The translations under genes were made by a program, and so were the position numbers. The notes under the pieces were generated by a model. It saw only the letters and a list, made by a program, of their open reading frames with translations, was not told where the DNA came from and searched no databases. A stretch of 64,000 bases of DNA from Phorcus lineatus. Lineage: Eukaryota > Mollusca > Gastropoda > Trochida > Trochidae. The stretch covers positions 39,604,520 through 39,668,519 of the forward strand of contig OV121089.1 in NCBI GenBank assembly GCA_921293015.1, given 5' to 3'. Of this stretch, positions 1 through 12,082 are shown in pieces (positions within the stretch are counted from its first letter, which is position 1; every line of letters starts with the position of its first letter).

Positions 1-1247
1 TTAAGCCAAAACCGCTAAAGCTATTAAAGCCAAACTTACCAGTCTTGTAGAGCTTCATGAGACAAAGCCGCAATAAGCTTTTGGGCTTAATTGGCTTAAG
101 CGTTAAAGGCACAGTACCATCCAAAGTTCGAAAAATTAACATGGGAAAAATTTTCAAAATGCACTTAGAGACTTGCAACTTTTTTTAAACGATGCACAGT
201 AACATTGTAAGCAAAAAAGTCAATCATGGCAAATTCGTAGCATCAGCAGTTTGGCCGCCATATTGCTTTAATTAACTTTTTGAAATTTACGGACCCCATG
301 CATCTTTGAGAATCTTCTTCTCTGAAGATACTTGCATCTAAGAGCTGAAATTCATACTCAATGTAGCTGAAGCATTGTAATTTTGAATTTATATTTTTCA
401 AGGTCCTAACATTAAAACTTTTTTCTCAGCAACCCTGCAAAGTCGGGCGACATAGCTCATATAAGCATGTTCAAGGGGCGATAACTCAAAAAGTTAGACT
501 CACAATTGCAATATTTTTTCAGGAATGTAAGACCAGTATGTTCACTTACAGAAACTGTTAAAACATTGATCGCGAACAGTCAATTTCGTTCACAATAAAC
601 GATCAAAAACAGCAAAAATATGGTTACAAAAAAATAACATGGGCAATTTTTTCAAAATGCACTTAGAGACCTGAAACTTGTTTTGAATGAAGCGTAATAA
701 CAGTATGAACAAAAAAGTCAATCATGACGATTTCCTAACTATTATAGTTTTTGCACAATATCAACTTATTTGTTCCAGAAATTGCTTGTCATGATTCGAC
801 GATTCTTGTTAACACGATTCAGCCAAAACCGCTCAAGCTATTACAGCCAAAGTTACCAGTCTGATAGAACTGCATGAGATAAAGCCACAATAACCTTTTG
901 GGCTTAATCGGCTTAAGCGTTAAAGGCACAGTACGATCCAAATTTCGAAAAATTAACATGGGATTTTTTTTCAAAATGCATTTGGAGACCTGTAAGTTGT
1001 TTTAAACGATAGGCAATTACATCACGAGCAAAAAAGCAAATCACGGCGAATTCCTAAGTAGCATACTTTTTCCACATTATCAACTTCTTTGCAATAATCG
1101 CAATTTTCAGATAAAACATGCCGCTGAAGCTTAATGCATGCACCAATCTTCATGAAATTTTCAGAGAAGGTAGCTAACATCACTATCTTTGTACTGAATG
1201 TGCTTTTTATGCGCTGAATCCTTTTGTCGTCGCTTGCGACTATATTT
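1..1247 (+). repeat. Class X satellite unit, left end cut by window
   Basis: Non-coding repeat unit whose first bases lie outside the window. It contains three diverged copies of one module, marked by TTAACATGGG or ATAACATGGG at 136, 634 and 953. Each is followed by a TTTCAAAATGCACTTAGAGAC-like stretch and then an AAAAAAGT.AATCATG stretch. The first and third copies also carry a left part (AGCCAAAACCGCT ... GGCTTAAGCGTTAAAGG); the middle copy lacks it. The unit ends with GCTGAATCCTTTT and the hairpin GTCGCTTGCGAC (1229-1240), then TATATTT. It repeats at 3009-4255 at an offset of 3008 bp. Confidence 0.9.
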
Positions 1248-2803
1248 ATTATTATTATTATTATTTTTCTTCCACCGATTTTGTCGCCGCGATTCAGCCA
1301 ATACCGCTGAAGCGATGACAGCCAAACTCGACAGACTGATAGACCTTCATGAGACGAAGCCGCAATAAGCTTTTGGGCTCAATCGGCTTAAGCGTTAAAG
1401 GCACAGTACGATCCAAAGTTCGAAAAATTAACATGGGAAATTTTTTCAAAATGCACTTAGAGACTTGCAACTTTTTGCAAACGATGCACAGTAACAATTC
1501 AAGCAAAAAAGTCAATCATGGCAAATTCGTAACATGAGTACTTTGGCCGCCATATTGCTTTAATTAACTTTTTGAAATTTCCGGACCCCATGCATCTTTG
1601 AGAATCTTCTCCTCAGAAGATACATGCAAGTAAGAGCTGAAACTCACATATATCATAGCTAAAGGAATGGGGAGAAAATTCATTTTGGAAAATTTTCATT
1701 TTTCTGAATACTTTTTCTTCTGCAACCCTTCAAAGTCGGGCGACTTTGCTCGTTTTAGAATATTCAAGGGCAGATAACTCAAAAACCTACCCGTCGAATT
1801 TAATGAATTTTGCATGAGAGGTAAACATGATCGAGGTCATTAAGAATCATGAATAAAATGGATCGCGAACAGTCATTTCAGTTCACAGGAGGGAGTCAAA
1901 GTTTGCATCATACTATATGTCAATTAAGTGCGTTAGCAAGGGTTAAATTGCAAACAGTTGAAGGAAAACATCAATATTGAAGAACGGTCAAGACGTGTGA
2001 CATGTCCAAATGCAGGTACATGCGCTCTTGCATGTGTGAACGGGCAAAAGTTGACAGAAATACTCTACATTGCTCTTGTATCAAGATTCGTTACGTGCGT
2101 TAGCAAGGGTAAATTTGAAAAGTTGAAGGAAAACTGTCAAGATATGCGACATGGGGCAAAGTTTGAGAGAAATACTCTTTGATGTCTTATAAACAAGCAC
2201 GTAATCGACAGTCTACAGAGGGACGAAATCGCTCTTTGGAGCAAAAATCCGTACGACTGCACGTATGGTCGACGTGTGCGAGAAGACCAAAAGCATGCAA
2301 GTGCGTCAGTAACTGTCAAAATCTCATCAGACAGGCAGAGAAGCGAGCAAAAAAGCCTGCCTGACTGACCTGACCTGAGTGACTGACATAGTCTTGATTA
2401 TTTATATATATAAAGATCCTCAACCTATGTACCAGCATTCGGGAACTATATTCCAGTGTCGGCAAACCACTTGATCACGCCAAAGGAAAACACTAGCCCT
2501 TTTTCAACTTTCAAACCTCTACTGCCTCCCCTCCACATACCCCTTACATTGTGATGTTGTTACTTTCTTGCCTCAACTGGCAGCAGGCCGTGTACATCGA
2601 GTAAACCTCACTTCCGCTCCTACGTACTGAAAACGTATACAAAACGTCACTTTGCTTCAGAATACGGCTAAATCAACTGCAGTGCACTAAAAATGTCTTC
2701 AAAACGCTATCTAAACTTGGAAAAGCACTTAGTTTGCCCCCAAGAGCCACGGGTGCTCATATTTTGCTGAATCCTGTCATTGTCGTCGCTTGCGACTATA
2801 TTT
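1248..2803 (+). repeat. Class Y satellite unit
   Basis: Starts with (ATT)n and TTCTTCCACCGATTTTGTCG. Its first ~300 bp are related to class X. The middle is specific to class Y: direct repeats beginning GTGCGTTAGCAAGGGT, a CTGA-rich stretch near 2360-2395 and a TATATATATAAAG stretch near 2404. It ends TTTTGCTGAATCCTGTCATT plus the GTCGCTTGCGAC hairpin. The open frames inside are short, use non-ATG starts and repeat only because the unit repeats, so I call no gene. Confidence 0.9.
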
Positions 2804-2980
2804 AAGGATTCAGCAAATTTTGCTGAATCCTTATTGTTATTGGCGTGTTTTATTATTATTATTAAGGATTCAGCAGAAATGCTGAATCCTTATTGTTATT
2901 GGCGTGTTTTATTATTATTAAGGATTCAGCAATTTTGCTGAATCCTTATTGTTATTGGCGTGTTTTATTATTATTTTTTT
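2804..2980. repeat. Three tandem palindromic mini-elements
   Basis: Three head-to-tail copies, each a palindrome plus a tail (ATTGTTATTGGCGTGTTTT then (ATT)n). Palindromes lie at 2804-2832 (14-bp arms, one central base), 2864-2891 (12-bp arms around GAAA) and 2920-2947 (13-bp arms around TT). They sit exactly between a class Y end and the next class X start. Confidence 0.9.
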
Positions 2981-4255
2981 TTTTATTCCACCGATTTTGT
3001 CGCCGCGATTAAGCCAAAACCGCTAAAGCTATTAAAGCCAAACTTACCAGTCTTGTAGAGCTTCATGAGACAAAGCCGCAATAAGCTTTTGGGCTTAATT
3101 GGCTTAAGCGTTAAAGGCACAGTACCATCCAAAGTTCGAAAAATTAACATGGGAAAAATTTTCAAAATGCACTTAGAGACTTGCAACTTTTTTTAAACGA
3201 TGCACAGTAACATTGTAAGCAAAAAAGTCAATCATGGCAAATTCGTAGCATCAGCAGTTTGGCCGCCATATTGCTTTAATTAACTTTTTGAAATTTACGG
3301 ACCCCATGCATCTTTGAGAATCTTCTTCTCTGAAGATACTTGCATCTAAGAGCTGAAATTCATACTCAATGTAGCTGAAGCATTGTAATTTTGAATTTAT
3401 ATTTTTCAAGGTCCTAACATTAAAACTTTTTTCTCAGCAACCCTGCAAAGTCGGGCGACATAGCTCATATAAGCATGTTCAAGGGGCGATAACTCAAAAA
3501 GTTAGACTCACAATTGCAATATTTTTTCAGGAATGTAAGACCAGTATGTTCACTTACAGAAACTGTTAAAACATTGATCGCGAACAGTCAATTTCGTTCA
3601 CAATAAACGATCAAAAACAGCAAAAATATGGTTACAAAAAAATAACATGGGCAATTTTTTCAAAATGCACTTAGAGACCTGAAACTTGTTTTGAATGAAG
3701 CGTAATAACAGTATGAACAAAAAAGTCAATCATGACGATTTCCTAACTATTATAGTTTTTGCACAATATCAACTTATTTGTTCCAGAAATTGCTTGTCAT
3801 GATTCGACGATTCTTGTTAACACGATTCAGCCAAAACCGCTCAAGCTATTACAGCCAAAGTTACCAGTCTGATAGAACTGCATGAGATAAAGCCACAATA
3901 ACCTTTTGGGCTTAATCGGCTTAAGCGTTAAAGGCACAGTACGATCCAAATTTCGAAAAATTAACATGGGATTTTTTTTCAAAATGCATTTGGAGACCTG
4001 TAAGTTGTTTTAAACGATAGGCAATTACATCACGAGCAAAAAAGCAAATCACGGCGAATTCCTAAGTAGCATACTTTTTCCACATTATCAACTTCTTTGC
4101 AATAATCGCAATTTTCAGATAAAACATGCCGCTGAAGCTTAATGCATGCACCAATCTTCATGAAATTTTCAGAGAAGGTAGCTAACATCACTATCTTTGT
4201 ACTGAATGTGCTTTTTATGCGCTGAATCCTTTTGTCGTCGCTTGCGACTATATTT
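2981..4255 (+). repeat. Class X satellite unit
   Basis: Same unit as at 1-1247 at an offset of 3008 bp, here with its left end (poly-T, ATTCCACCGATTTTGTCGCC, then GCGATTAAGCC). It ends with the GTCGCTTGCGAC hairpin at 4237-4248. With the following Y unit it forms the second copy of a 3008-bp X-Y dimer. Confidence 0.9.
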
Positions 4256-5821
4256 ATTATTATTATTATTATTTTTCTTCCACCGATTTTGTCGCCGCGA
4301 TTCAGCCAATACCGCTGAAGCGATGACAGCCAAACTCGACAGACTGATAGACCTTCATGAGACGAAGCCGCAATAAGCTTTTGGGCTCAATCGGCTTAAG
4401 CGTTAAAGGCACAGTACGATCCAAAGTTCGAAAAATTAACATGGGAAATTTTTTCAAAATGCACTTAGAGACTTGCAACTTTTTGCAAACGATGCACAGT
4501 AACAATTCAAGCAAAAAAGTCAATCATGGCAAATTCGTAACATGAGTACTTTGGCCGCCATATTGCTTTAATTAACTTTTTGAAATTTCCGGACCCCATG
4601 CATCTTTGAGAATCTTCTCCTCAGAAGATACATGCAAGTAAGAGCTGAAACTCACATATATCATAGCTAAAGGAATGGGGAGAAAATTCATTTTGGAAAA
4701 TTTTCATTTTTCTGAATACTTTTTCTTCTGCAACCCTTCAAAGTCGGGCGACTTTGCTCGTTTTAGAATATTCAAGGGCAGATAACTCAAAAACCTACCC
4801 GTCGAATTTAATGAATTTTGCATGAGAGGTAAACATGATCGAGGTCATTAAGAATCATGAATAAAATGGATCGCGAACAGTCATTTCAGTTCACAGGAGG
4901 GAGTCAAAGTTTGCATCATACTATATGTCAATTAAGTGCGTTAGCAAGGGTTAAATTGCAAACAGTTGAAGGAAAACATCAATATTGAAGAACGGTCAAG
5001 ACGTGTGACATGTCCAAATGCAGGTACATGCGCTCTTGCATGTGTGAACGGGCAAAAGTTGACAGAAATACTCTACATTGCTCTTGTATCAAGATTCGTT
5101 ACGTGCGTTAGCAAGGGTAAATTTGAAAAGTTGAAGGAAAACTGTCAAGATATGCGACATGGGGCAAAGTTTGAGAGAAATACTCTTTGATGTCTTATAA
5201 ACAAGCACGTAATCGACAGTCTACAGAGGGACGAAATCGCTCTTTGGAGCAAAAATCCGTACGACTGCACGTATGGTCGACGTGTGCGAGAAGACCAAAA
5301 GCATGCAAGTGCGTCAGTAACTGTCAAAATCTCATCAGACAGGCAGAGAAGCGAGCAAAAAAGCCTGCCTGACTGACCTGACCTGACTGACTGACATAGT
5401 CTTGATTATTTATATATGTAAAGATCCTCAACCTATGTACCAGCATTCGGGAACTATATTCCAGTGTCGGCAAAGCACTTGATCACGCCAAAGGAAAACA
5501 CTAGGCCTTTTTCAACTTTCAAACCTCTACTGCCTCCCCTCCACATACCCCTTACATTGTGATGTTGTTACTTTCTTGCCTCAACTGCCAGCAGGCCGTG
5601 TACATCGAGTAAACCTCACTTCCGCTCCTATGTCTCGCTACGTACTGAAAACGTATACAAAACGTCACTTAGCTTCAGAATACGGCTAAATCAACTGCAG
5701 TGCACTAAAAATGTCTTCAAAACGCTATCTAAACTTGGAAAAGCACTTACTTTGCCCCCAAGAGCCACGGGTGCTCATATTTTGCTGAATCCTGTCATTG
5801 TCGTCGCTTGCGACTATATTT
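4256..5821 (+). repeat. Class Y satellite unit
   Basis: Near-identical to 1248-2803 at +3008 until about 5635. There it carries a 10-bp insertion (TATGTCTCGC, before TACGTACTG) that the first copy lacks. A few substitutions also separate the copies, for example in the CTGA-rich stretch. It ends with the common terminal hairpin. Confidence 0.9.
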
Positions 5822-5824
5822 ATT

Positions 5825-5905
5825 AAGGATTCAGCAAATTTTGCTGAATCCTTATTGTTATTGGCGTGTTTTATTATTATTATTATTATTATTATTTTTT
5901 TTTTT
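5825..5905. repeat. Palindromic mini-element, one copy
   Basis: A 29-base palindrome at 5825-5853 (14-bp arms) followed by the ATTGTTATTGGCGTGTTTT tail, (ATT)n and poly-T. The three-copy cluster at the equivalent place in the previous dimer is a single copy here. Confidence 0.88.
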
Positions 5906-7345
5906 TTTATTCCACGATTCTTGTTAACAAGATTCAGCCAAAACCGCTAAAGCTGTTAAAGCCAAACTTACCAGCCTGGTAGAGCTCTATGAGGAGATCC
6001 TGCAATAAGCTTTTGGGCTTAATCGGCTTAAGCGTTAAAGGCACAGTACCATCCAAAGTTTGAAAAATTAACATGGGAAAAATTTTCAAAATGCACTTAG
6101 AGACTTGCAACTTCTTTTAAACGATAGCCAATAACATTGCAAGCAAAAAAGTAAATCATGGCGAATTCGTAGCATGAATACTTTCGCCGCCATATTGCTT
6201 TTTTTGACGTTTTGAAATTTCCGGACCCTATGCATCTTTGAGAATCTTCTTCTCTGAAGATACTTGCATCTTAGAGCTGAAACTCTCCAATTGTGCAGTG
6301 GAGGCATTGGGTATTTCATGGTCTTTTTGAGTTTGATGAAAATCTAATATTTATTTCTCGGCAACCCTGCAAAGTCGGGCGACTTAGCTCATATAAGCAT
6401 GTTCGAGGAGCGATAACTGAAAAAGTTAGACTCACAATTGCAATAATTTTTCAGGAATGTAAGACCGGTATGTGGACTTGCAGAAACATTTAAAACATTG
6501 ATCGCGAACAGTCATTATCGTTCACAATAATCGATCAAAAACAGCAAAAATATGGTTAAAGAAAAATAACATGGGCAATTTTTACAAAATTAACTTAGAG
6601 ACCTGAAACTTGTTTTGAATGAAGCGTAATAACAGTATGAACAAAAAAGTCAATCATGACGATTTCCTAACTATTATAGTTTTTGCACATTATCAACTTA
6701 TTTGTTCCAGAAATTGCTTTTCAACAATCGACAATTCTTGTTAACACGATTCAGCCAAAACCGCTCATGCTATTACAGCCAAACTTGCGAGTCTGATAGA
6801 ATTGCATGAGACGACGCCACAATAAGCTTTTAGGTTTCATCGGATTAAGCGTTAAAGGCACAGTACGATCGAAAGTTCGAAAAATTAACATGGGTTATTT
6901 TTTCAAAATGCACTTAGAGACTTGCAACTTGTTTTAAACGACAGGCAATTAGATTTGGAGCAAATAAGTAAATCATGGCAAATTCGTAGCGTCAATAGTT
7001 TGGCCGCCATATTGCTTTTACTGATTTTTTAGATGCATCTTAAAAAATCTTCTTCTCTGAAGATACTTGCATCTAAGAGCTCAAACTCTCCAATAATGTA
7101 GCTGAGACATTGGGAATTTCAGGGTCATTCAGATTTTGATGTCAGTCCAATATTTTTTTCTTACCACTTCTTTGCAAAAACCGGAGTATGCTTTGGAGAT
7201 AAGGTTAGATGAAAGTTGCTGCTGTAGATTAATGCATGCTCCAATCTTCATGAAAATTTCAGTGAAGCTGGCTAACATCACTATGTTTGTACTGAATGTG
7301 CTTTTTATGCGCTGAATCCTTTTGTCGTCGCTTGCGACTATATTT
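5906..7345 (+). repeat. Class X-like satellite unit, 1.44-kb variant
   Basis: Starts ATTCCACGATTCTTGTTAACAAGATTCAGCC rather than the ACCGATTTTG form. It contains three TTAACATGGG-type modules (near 6068, 6567 and 6885). The last ~250 bp carry an unusual segment (TACCACTTCTTTGCAAAAACC, near 7162) that recurs near 44215 and 53111. It ends with GCGCTGAATCCTTTT and the terminal hairpin. Confidence 0.85.
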
Positions 7346-7388
7346 AAGGATTCAGCAGAAATGCTGAATCCTTATTGTTATTGGCGTG

Positions 7389-7418
<30 letters not shown>
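7346..7418. repeat. Palindromic mini-element, one copy
   Basis: A 28-base palindrome at 7346-7373 with 12-bp arms around GAAA, followed by the ATTGTTATTGGCG tail and a long (ATT)n tract. Confidence 0.88.
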
Positions 7419-7419
<1 letters not shown>

Positions 7420-8975
7420 TTTTTTATTCCACCGATTTTGTGCGCACGATTCAGCCAATACCGCTGAAGCGATTACAGCCAAACTTGCCAGTCTTGTAGA
7501 GCTTCATGAGACAAAGCCACAATAAGCTTTTGGGCTTAATCGGCTTAAGCGTTAAAGGCACAGTAGCATCCAAAGTGCGAAAAATTAACATGGGAAAAAT
7601 TTTCAAAATGCACTTAGAGACTTGCAACTTTTTTTAAACGATGCACAGTAACAATGCAAGCAAAAAAGTCAATCATGGCAAATTCGTAGCATGAGTACTT
7701 TGGCCGCCATATTGCTTTAATTAACTTTTTGAAATTTCCGGACCCCATGCATCTTTGAGAATCTTCTCCTCTGAAGATACATGCAATTAAGAGCTGAAAC
7801 TCACATATATCATAGCTAAAGGAATGGGGAGAAAATTCATTTTGGAAAATTTTCATTTTTCTGAATACTTTTTCTTCAGCAACCCTTCAAAGTTCGGCGA
7901 CTTTGCTCGTTTTAGCATATTCAAGGGCAGATAACTCAAAAACCTACCCGTCGAACTTCATGAATTTTGCATGAGAGTTAGACGTGAACAAGGTCTTTAA
8001 GAATCAAGCATAACATCGATCGCGAACAGTCATTTCAGTTCACAAGAGAGAGTCAAAGTTTGCATCATACTATATGTCAATTAAGTGCGTTAGCAAGGGT
8101 TAAATTGCAAACAGTTGAAGGAAAACATCAATATTGAAGAACGGTCAAGACGTGTGACATGTCCAAATGCAGGTACATGCGCTCTTGCGTGTGTGAAAGG
8201 GCAAAAGTTGACAGAAATACTCTACATTGCTCTTGTATCAAGATTCGTTACGTGCGTTAGCAAGGGTTAATTTGCAAAGTTGAAGGAAAACTGTCAAGAT
8301 GTGCGACATGGGGCAAACTTTGAGAGAAATACTCTCCCATGTCTCATAAACAAGCACGTAATTGACAGTCTGCAGAAGGACAAAATCGCTCTTTGAAGCA
8401 GAAGTCCGTACGACTGGACGTATGGACAGCGTGCGCGAGATGACCAAATGCACACAAGTGCGTCAAGTACTGTCAAATTCTGATCAGGCAGACAGAGAAG
8501 CAAGCAAAAAAGCCTGCCTGACTGACCTGACCTGACCTGACTGACTGACATAGTCTTGATTATTTATATATAGTAAGACCCTCAACCTATGTACCAGCAT
8601 TCGGGAACTATATTCCAGTGTCGGCAAACCACTTGATCACGCCAAAGGAAAACACTAGCCCTTTTTCAACTTTCAAACCTCTACTGCCTCCCCTCCACAT
8701 ACCCCTTACATTATGATGTTCTTGCTTTCTTGCCTCAACTGCCAGCAGGCCGTGTACATCGAGTAAACCTCACTTCCGCTCCTATGTCTCGCTACGTACT
8801 GAAAACGTATACAAAACGTCATTTTGCTTCAGAATACGGCTAAATCAACTGCAGTGCACTAAAATTGTCTTCAAAACGCTATCTAAACTTGGAAAAGCAC
8901 TTAGTTTGCCCCCAAGAGCCACGGTTGCTCATATTTTGCTGAATCCTGTCATTGTCGTCGCTTGCGACTATATTT
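7419..8975 (+). repeat. Class Y satellite unit, Y' subtype
   Basis: A class Y unit of the subtype that starts TTTTGTGCGCACGATTCAGCC. Its 3' half reads TATATATAGTAAGACCCTC and CATTATGATGTTCTTGC, where other Y units read TATATAAAGATCCTC and CATTGTGATGTTGTTAC. It closely matches the units starting at 10259, 12083 and 13907. Confidence 0.88.
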
Positions 8976-10258
8976 ATTATTATTTTTCTTCCACCGATTT
9001 TGTCGCCGCGATTCAGCCAATACCGCTTAAGCGATTACAGCCAAACTCGACAGACTGATAGACCTTTATGAGACGAAGCCGCAATAAGCTTTTGGGCTTA
9101 ATCGGCTTAAGCGTTAAAGGCACAGTACGATCCAAAGTGCGAAAAATTAACATGGGAAAATTTTTCAAAATGCACTTAGAGACTTGCAACTTTTTGCAAA
9201 CGATGCACAGTAACAATTCAAGGAAAAAAGTCAATCATGGCAAATTCGCAACATGAGTAGTTTGGCCGCCATATTGCTTTAATTAACTTTTTGAAATTTC
9301 CGGACCCCATGCATCTTTGAGAATCTTCTTCTCTGAAGATACTTGCATCTAAGAGCTGAAATTCATACTCAATGTAGCTGAAGCATTGTAATTCTGAATC
9401 TTTAATTTTCAAGGTCCTAACATTAAAACTTTTTTCTCAGCAACCCTGCAAAATCGGGCGACTTAGCTCATATAAGCATGTTCAAGGGGCGATAACTCAA
9501 AAAGTTAGACTCACAATCGCAATATTTTTTCAGGAATATAAGACCAGTATGTGGACTTGCAGAAACTGTTAAAACATTGATCGCGAACAGTCAACTTCGT
9601 TCACAATAATCGATCAAAAACAGCAAAAATATGTTTACAAAAATTAAACATGGGCTAATTTTTCAAAATGCACTTAAACACTTGTAACTTGTTTTGAATG
9701 AAGCGTATTACCTGTATGAACAAAAAAGTCAATCATGACCATTTCATAAGTATTATAGTTTTTGCACAATATCAATTTATTTGTTCCAGAAATTGGTTTC
9801 CAATATTCCACCGATTTTGTCGCCGCGATTTAGCCAAAACCGCTCAAGCTATTACAGCCAAACTCACCAGTCTGATAGAACGTCATGAGACGAAGCCACA
9901 ATAAGCTTTTGGGCTTAATCGGTTTAAGCGTTAAAGGCACAGTACGATCGAAATTTCGAAAAATTAACATTGGAATATTTTTCAAAATGCACTTAGAGAC
10001 CTGAAACTTGATTTAAACTATAGGCAATTGTATCACGAGCAAAAAAGCAAATAACGGCGAATTCCTAAGTAGCATACTTTTTGCACATTATCAACTTCTT
10101 TGCAATTATCGCAATTTTCAGGTAAAACATGCCGCTGAAGCTTAATGTGTGCATCAATCTTCATGAAATTTTTAGTGAAGCTAGCTAACATCACTATCTT
10201 TGTACTGAATGTGCTTTTTATGTGCTGAATCCTTTTGTCGTCGCTTGCGACTATATTT
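8976..10258 (+). repeat. Class X satellite unit, 1283 bp
   Basis: Starts (ATT)n TTTTTCTTCCACCGATTTTGTCG and ends with the GTCGCTTGCGAC hairpin. A near-identical 1283-bp copy lies at 40102-41384, 31126 bp away, with only scattered substitutions and no net indel. Confidence 0.9.
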
Positions 10259-11826
10259 ATTATTATTATTATTTTTTTTTTTATTCCACCGATTTTGTGC
10301 GCACGATTCAGCCAATACCGCTGAAGCGATTACAGCCAAACTTGCCAGTCTTGTAGAGCTTCATGAGACAAAGCCACAATAAGCTTTTGGGCTTAATCGG
10401 CTTAAGCGTTAAAGGCACAGTAGCATCCAAAGTGCGAAAAATTAACATGGGAAAAATTTTCAAAATGCACTTAGAGACTTGCAACTTTTTTTAAACGATG
10501 CACAGTAACAATGCAAGCAAAAAAGTCAATCATGGCAAATTCGTAGCATGAGTACTTTGGCCGCCATATTGCTTTAATTAACTTTTTGAAATTTCCGGAC
10601 CCCATGCATCTTTGAGAATCTTCTCCTCTGAAGATACATGCAATTAAGAGCTGAAACTCACATATATCATAGCTAAAGGAATGGGGAGAAAATTCATTTT
10701 GGAAAATTTTCATTTTTCTGAATACTTTTTCTTCTGCAACCCTTCAAAGTTGGGCGACTTTGCTCGTTTTAGCATATTCAAGGGCAGATAACTCAAAAAC
10801 CTACCCGTCGAACTTCATGAATTTTGCATGAGAGTTAGACGTGAACAAGGTCTTTAAGAATCAAGCATAACATCGATCGCGAACAGTCATTTCAGTTCAC
10901 AAGAGAGAGTCAAAGTTTGCATCATACTATATGTCAATTAAGTGCGTTAGCAAGGGTTAAATTGCAAACAGTTGAAGGAAAACATCAATATTGAAGAACG
11001 GTCAAGACGTGTGACATGTCCAAATGCAGGTACATGCGCTCTTGCGTGTGTGAAAGGGCAAAAGTTGACAGAAATACTCTACATTGCTCTTGTATCAAGA
11101 TTCGTTACGTGCGTTAGCAAGGGTTAATTTGCAAAGTTGAAGGAAAACTGTCAAGATGTGCGACATGGGGCAAACTTTGAGAGAAATACTCTCCCATGTC
11201 TCATAAACAAGCACGTAATTGACAGTCTGCAGAAGGACAAAATCGCTCTTTGAAGCAGAAGTCCGTACGACTGGACGTATGGACAGCGTGCGCGAGATGA
11301 CCAAATGCACACAAGTGCGTCAAGTACTGTCAAATTCTGATCAGGCAGACAGAGAAGCAAGCAAAAAAGCCTGCCTGACTGACCTGACCTGAGTGACTGA
11401 CATAATCTTGATTATTTATATATAGTAAGACCCTCAACCTATGTACCAGCATTCGGGAACTATATTCCAGTGTCGGCAAACCACTTGATCACGCCAAAGG
11501 AAAACACTAGCCCTTTTTCAACTTTCAAACCTCTACTGCCTCCCCTCCACATACCCCTTACATTATGATGTTCTTGCTTTCTTGCCTCAACTGCCAGCAG
11601 GCCGTGTACATCGAGTAAACCTCACTTCCGCTCCTATGTCTCGCTACGTACTGAAAACGTATACAAAACGTCATTTTGCTTCAGAATACGGCTAAATCAA
11701 CTGCAGTGCACTAAAATTGTCTTCAAAACGCTATCTAAACTTGGAAAAGCACTTAGTTTGCCCCCAAGAGCCACGGTTGCTCATATTTTGCTGAATCCTG
11801 TCATTGTCGTCGCTTGCGACTATATT
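10259..11826 (+). repeat. Class Y' unit, copy 1 of the 1824-bp array
   Basis: First of three Y' units spaced exactly 1824 bp apart. It ends with the hairpin and TATATT but is followed by GTACACATGCC instead of an (ATT)n tract, because a spacer is trapped next to it. Confidence 0.9.
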
Positions 11827-11970
11827 GTACACATGCCTGCAATACCTATTGGAATCAAGGCAATAAGAGACCAATAAAGTCTAGAAAAATGCAAAATCAG
11901 TCTAACAGTCTTTCTCAAGTCTTATTTAACGACATACAACCTTAAAATGCCAATATTTCCTAAAATTATT
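11827..11970. other. Trapped 144-bp spacer, copy 1
   Basis: A non-satellite segment between the Y' terminus and the next palindrome. It starts GTACACATGCCTGCAATACC and includes CCAATAAAGTCTAG, with an AATAAA hexamer. It occurs only here and at 13651-13794. I see one difference between the two copies (GGAATC against GGATTC). It looks like flanking or captured DNA that was amplified with its neighbours; the origin is unknown. Confidence 0.8.
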
Positions 11971-12082
11971 AAGGATTCAGCAGAAATGCTGAATCCTTAT
12001 TGTTATTGGCGTGTTTTATTATTATTATTAAGGATTCAGCAGAAATGCTGAATCCTTATTGTTATTGGCGTGTTTTATTATT
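11971..12082. repeat. Two tandem palindromic mini-elements
   Basis: Palindromes at 11971-11998 and 12030-12057, both with 12-bp arms around GAAA. Each is followed by ATTGTTATTGGCGTGTTTT and (ATT)n. Confidence 0.88.

Noticed and set aside
7441-7525. Recurring peptide-like frame ending ITAKLASLVELHETKPQ in many units
   Set aside because: The frame is short and its upstream part is translated (ATT)n and poly-T. Other modules break it by indels, so it fits conserved DNA rather than a protein.
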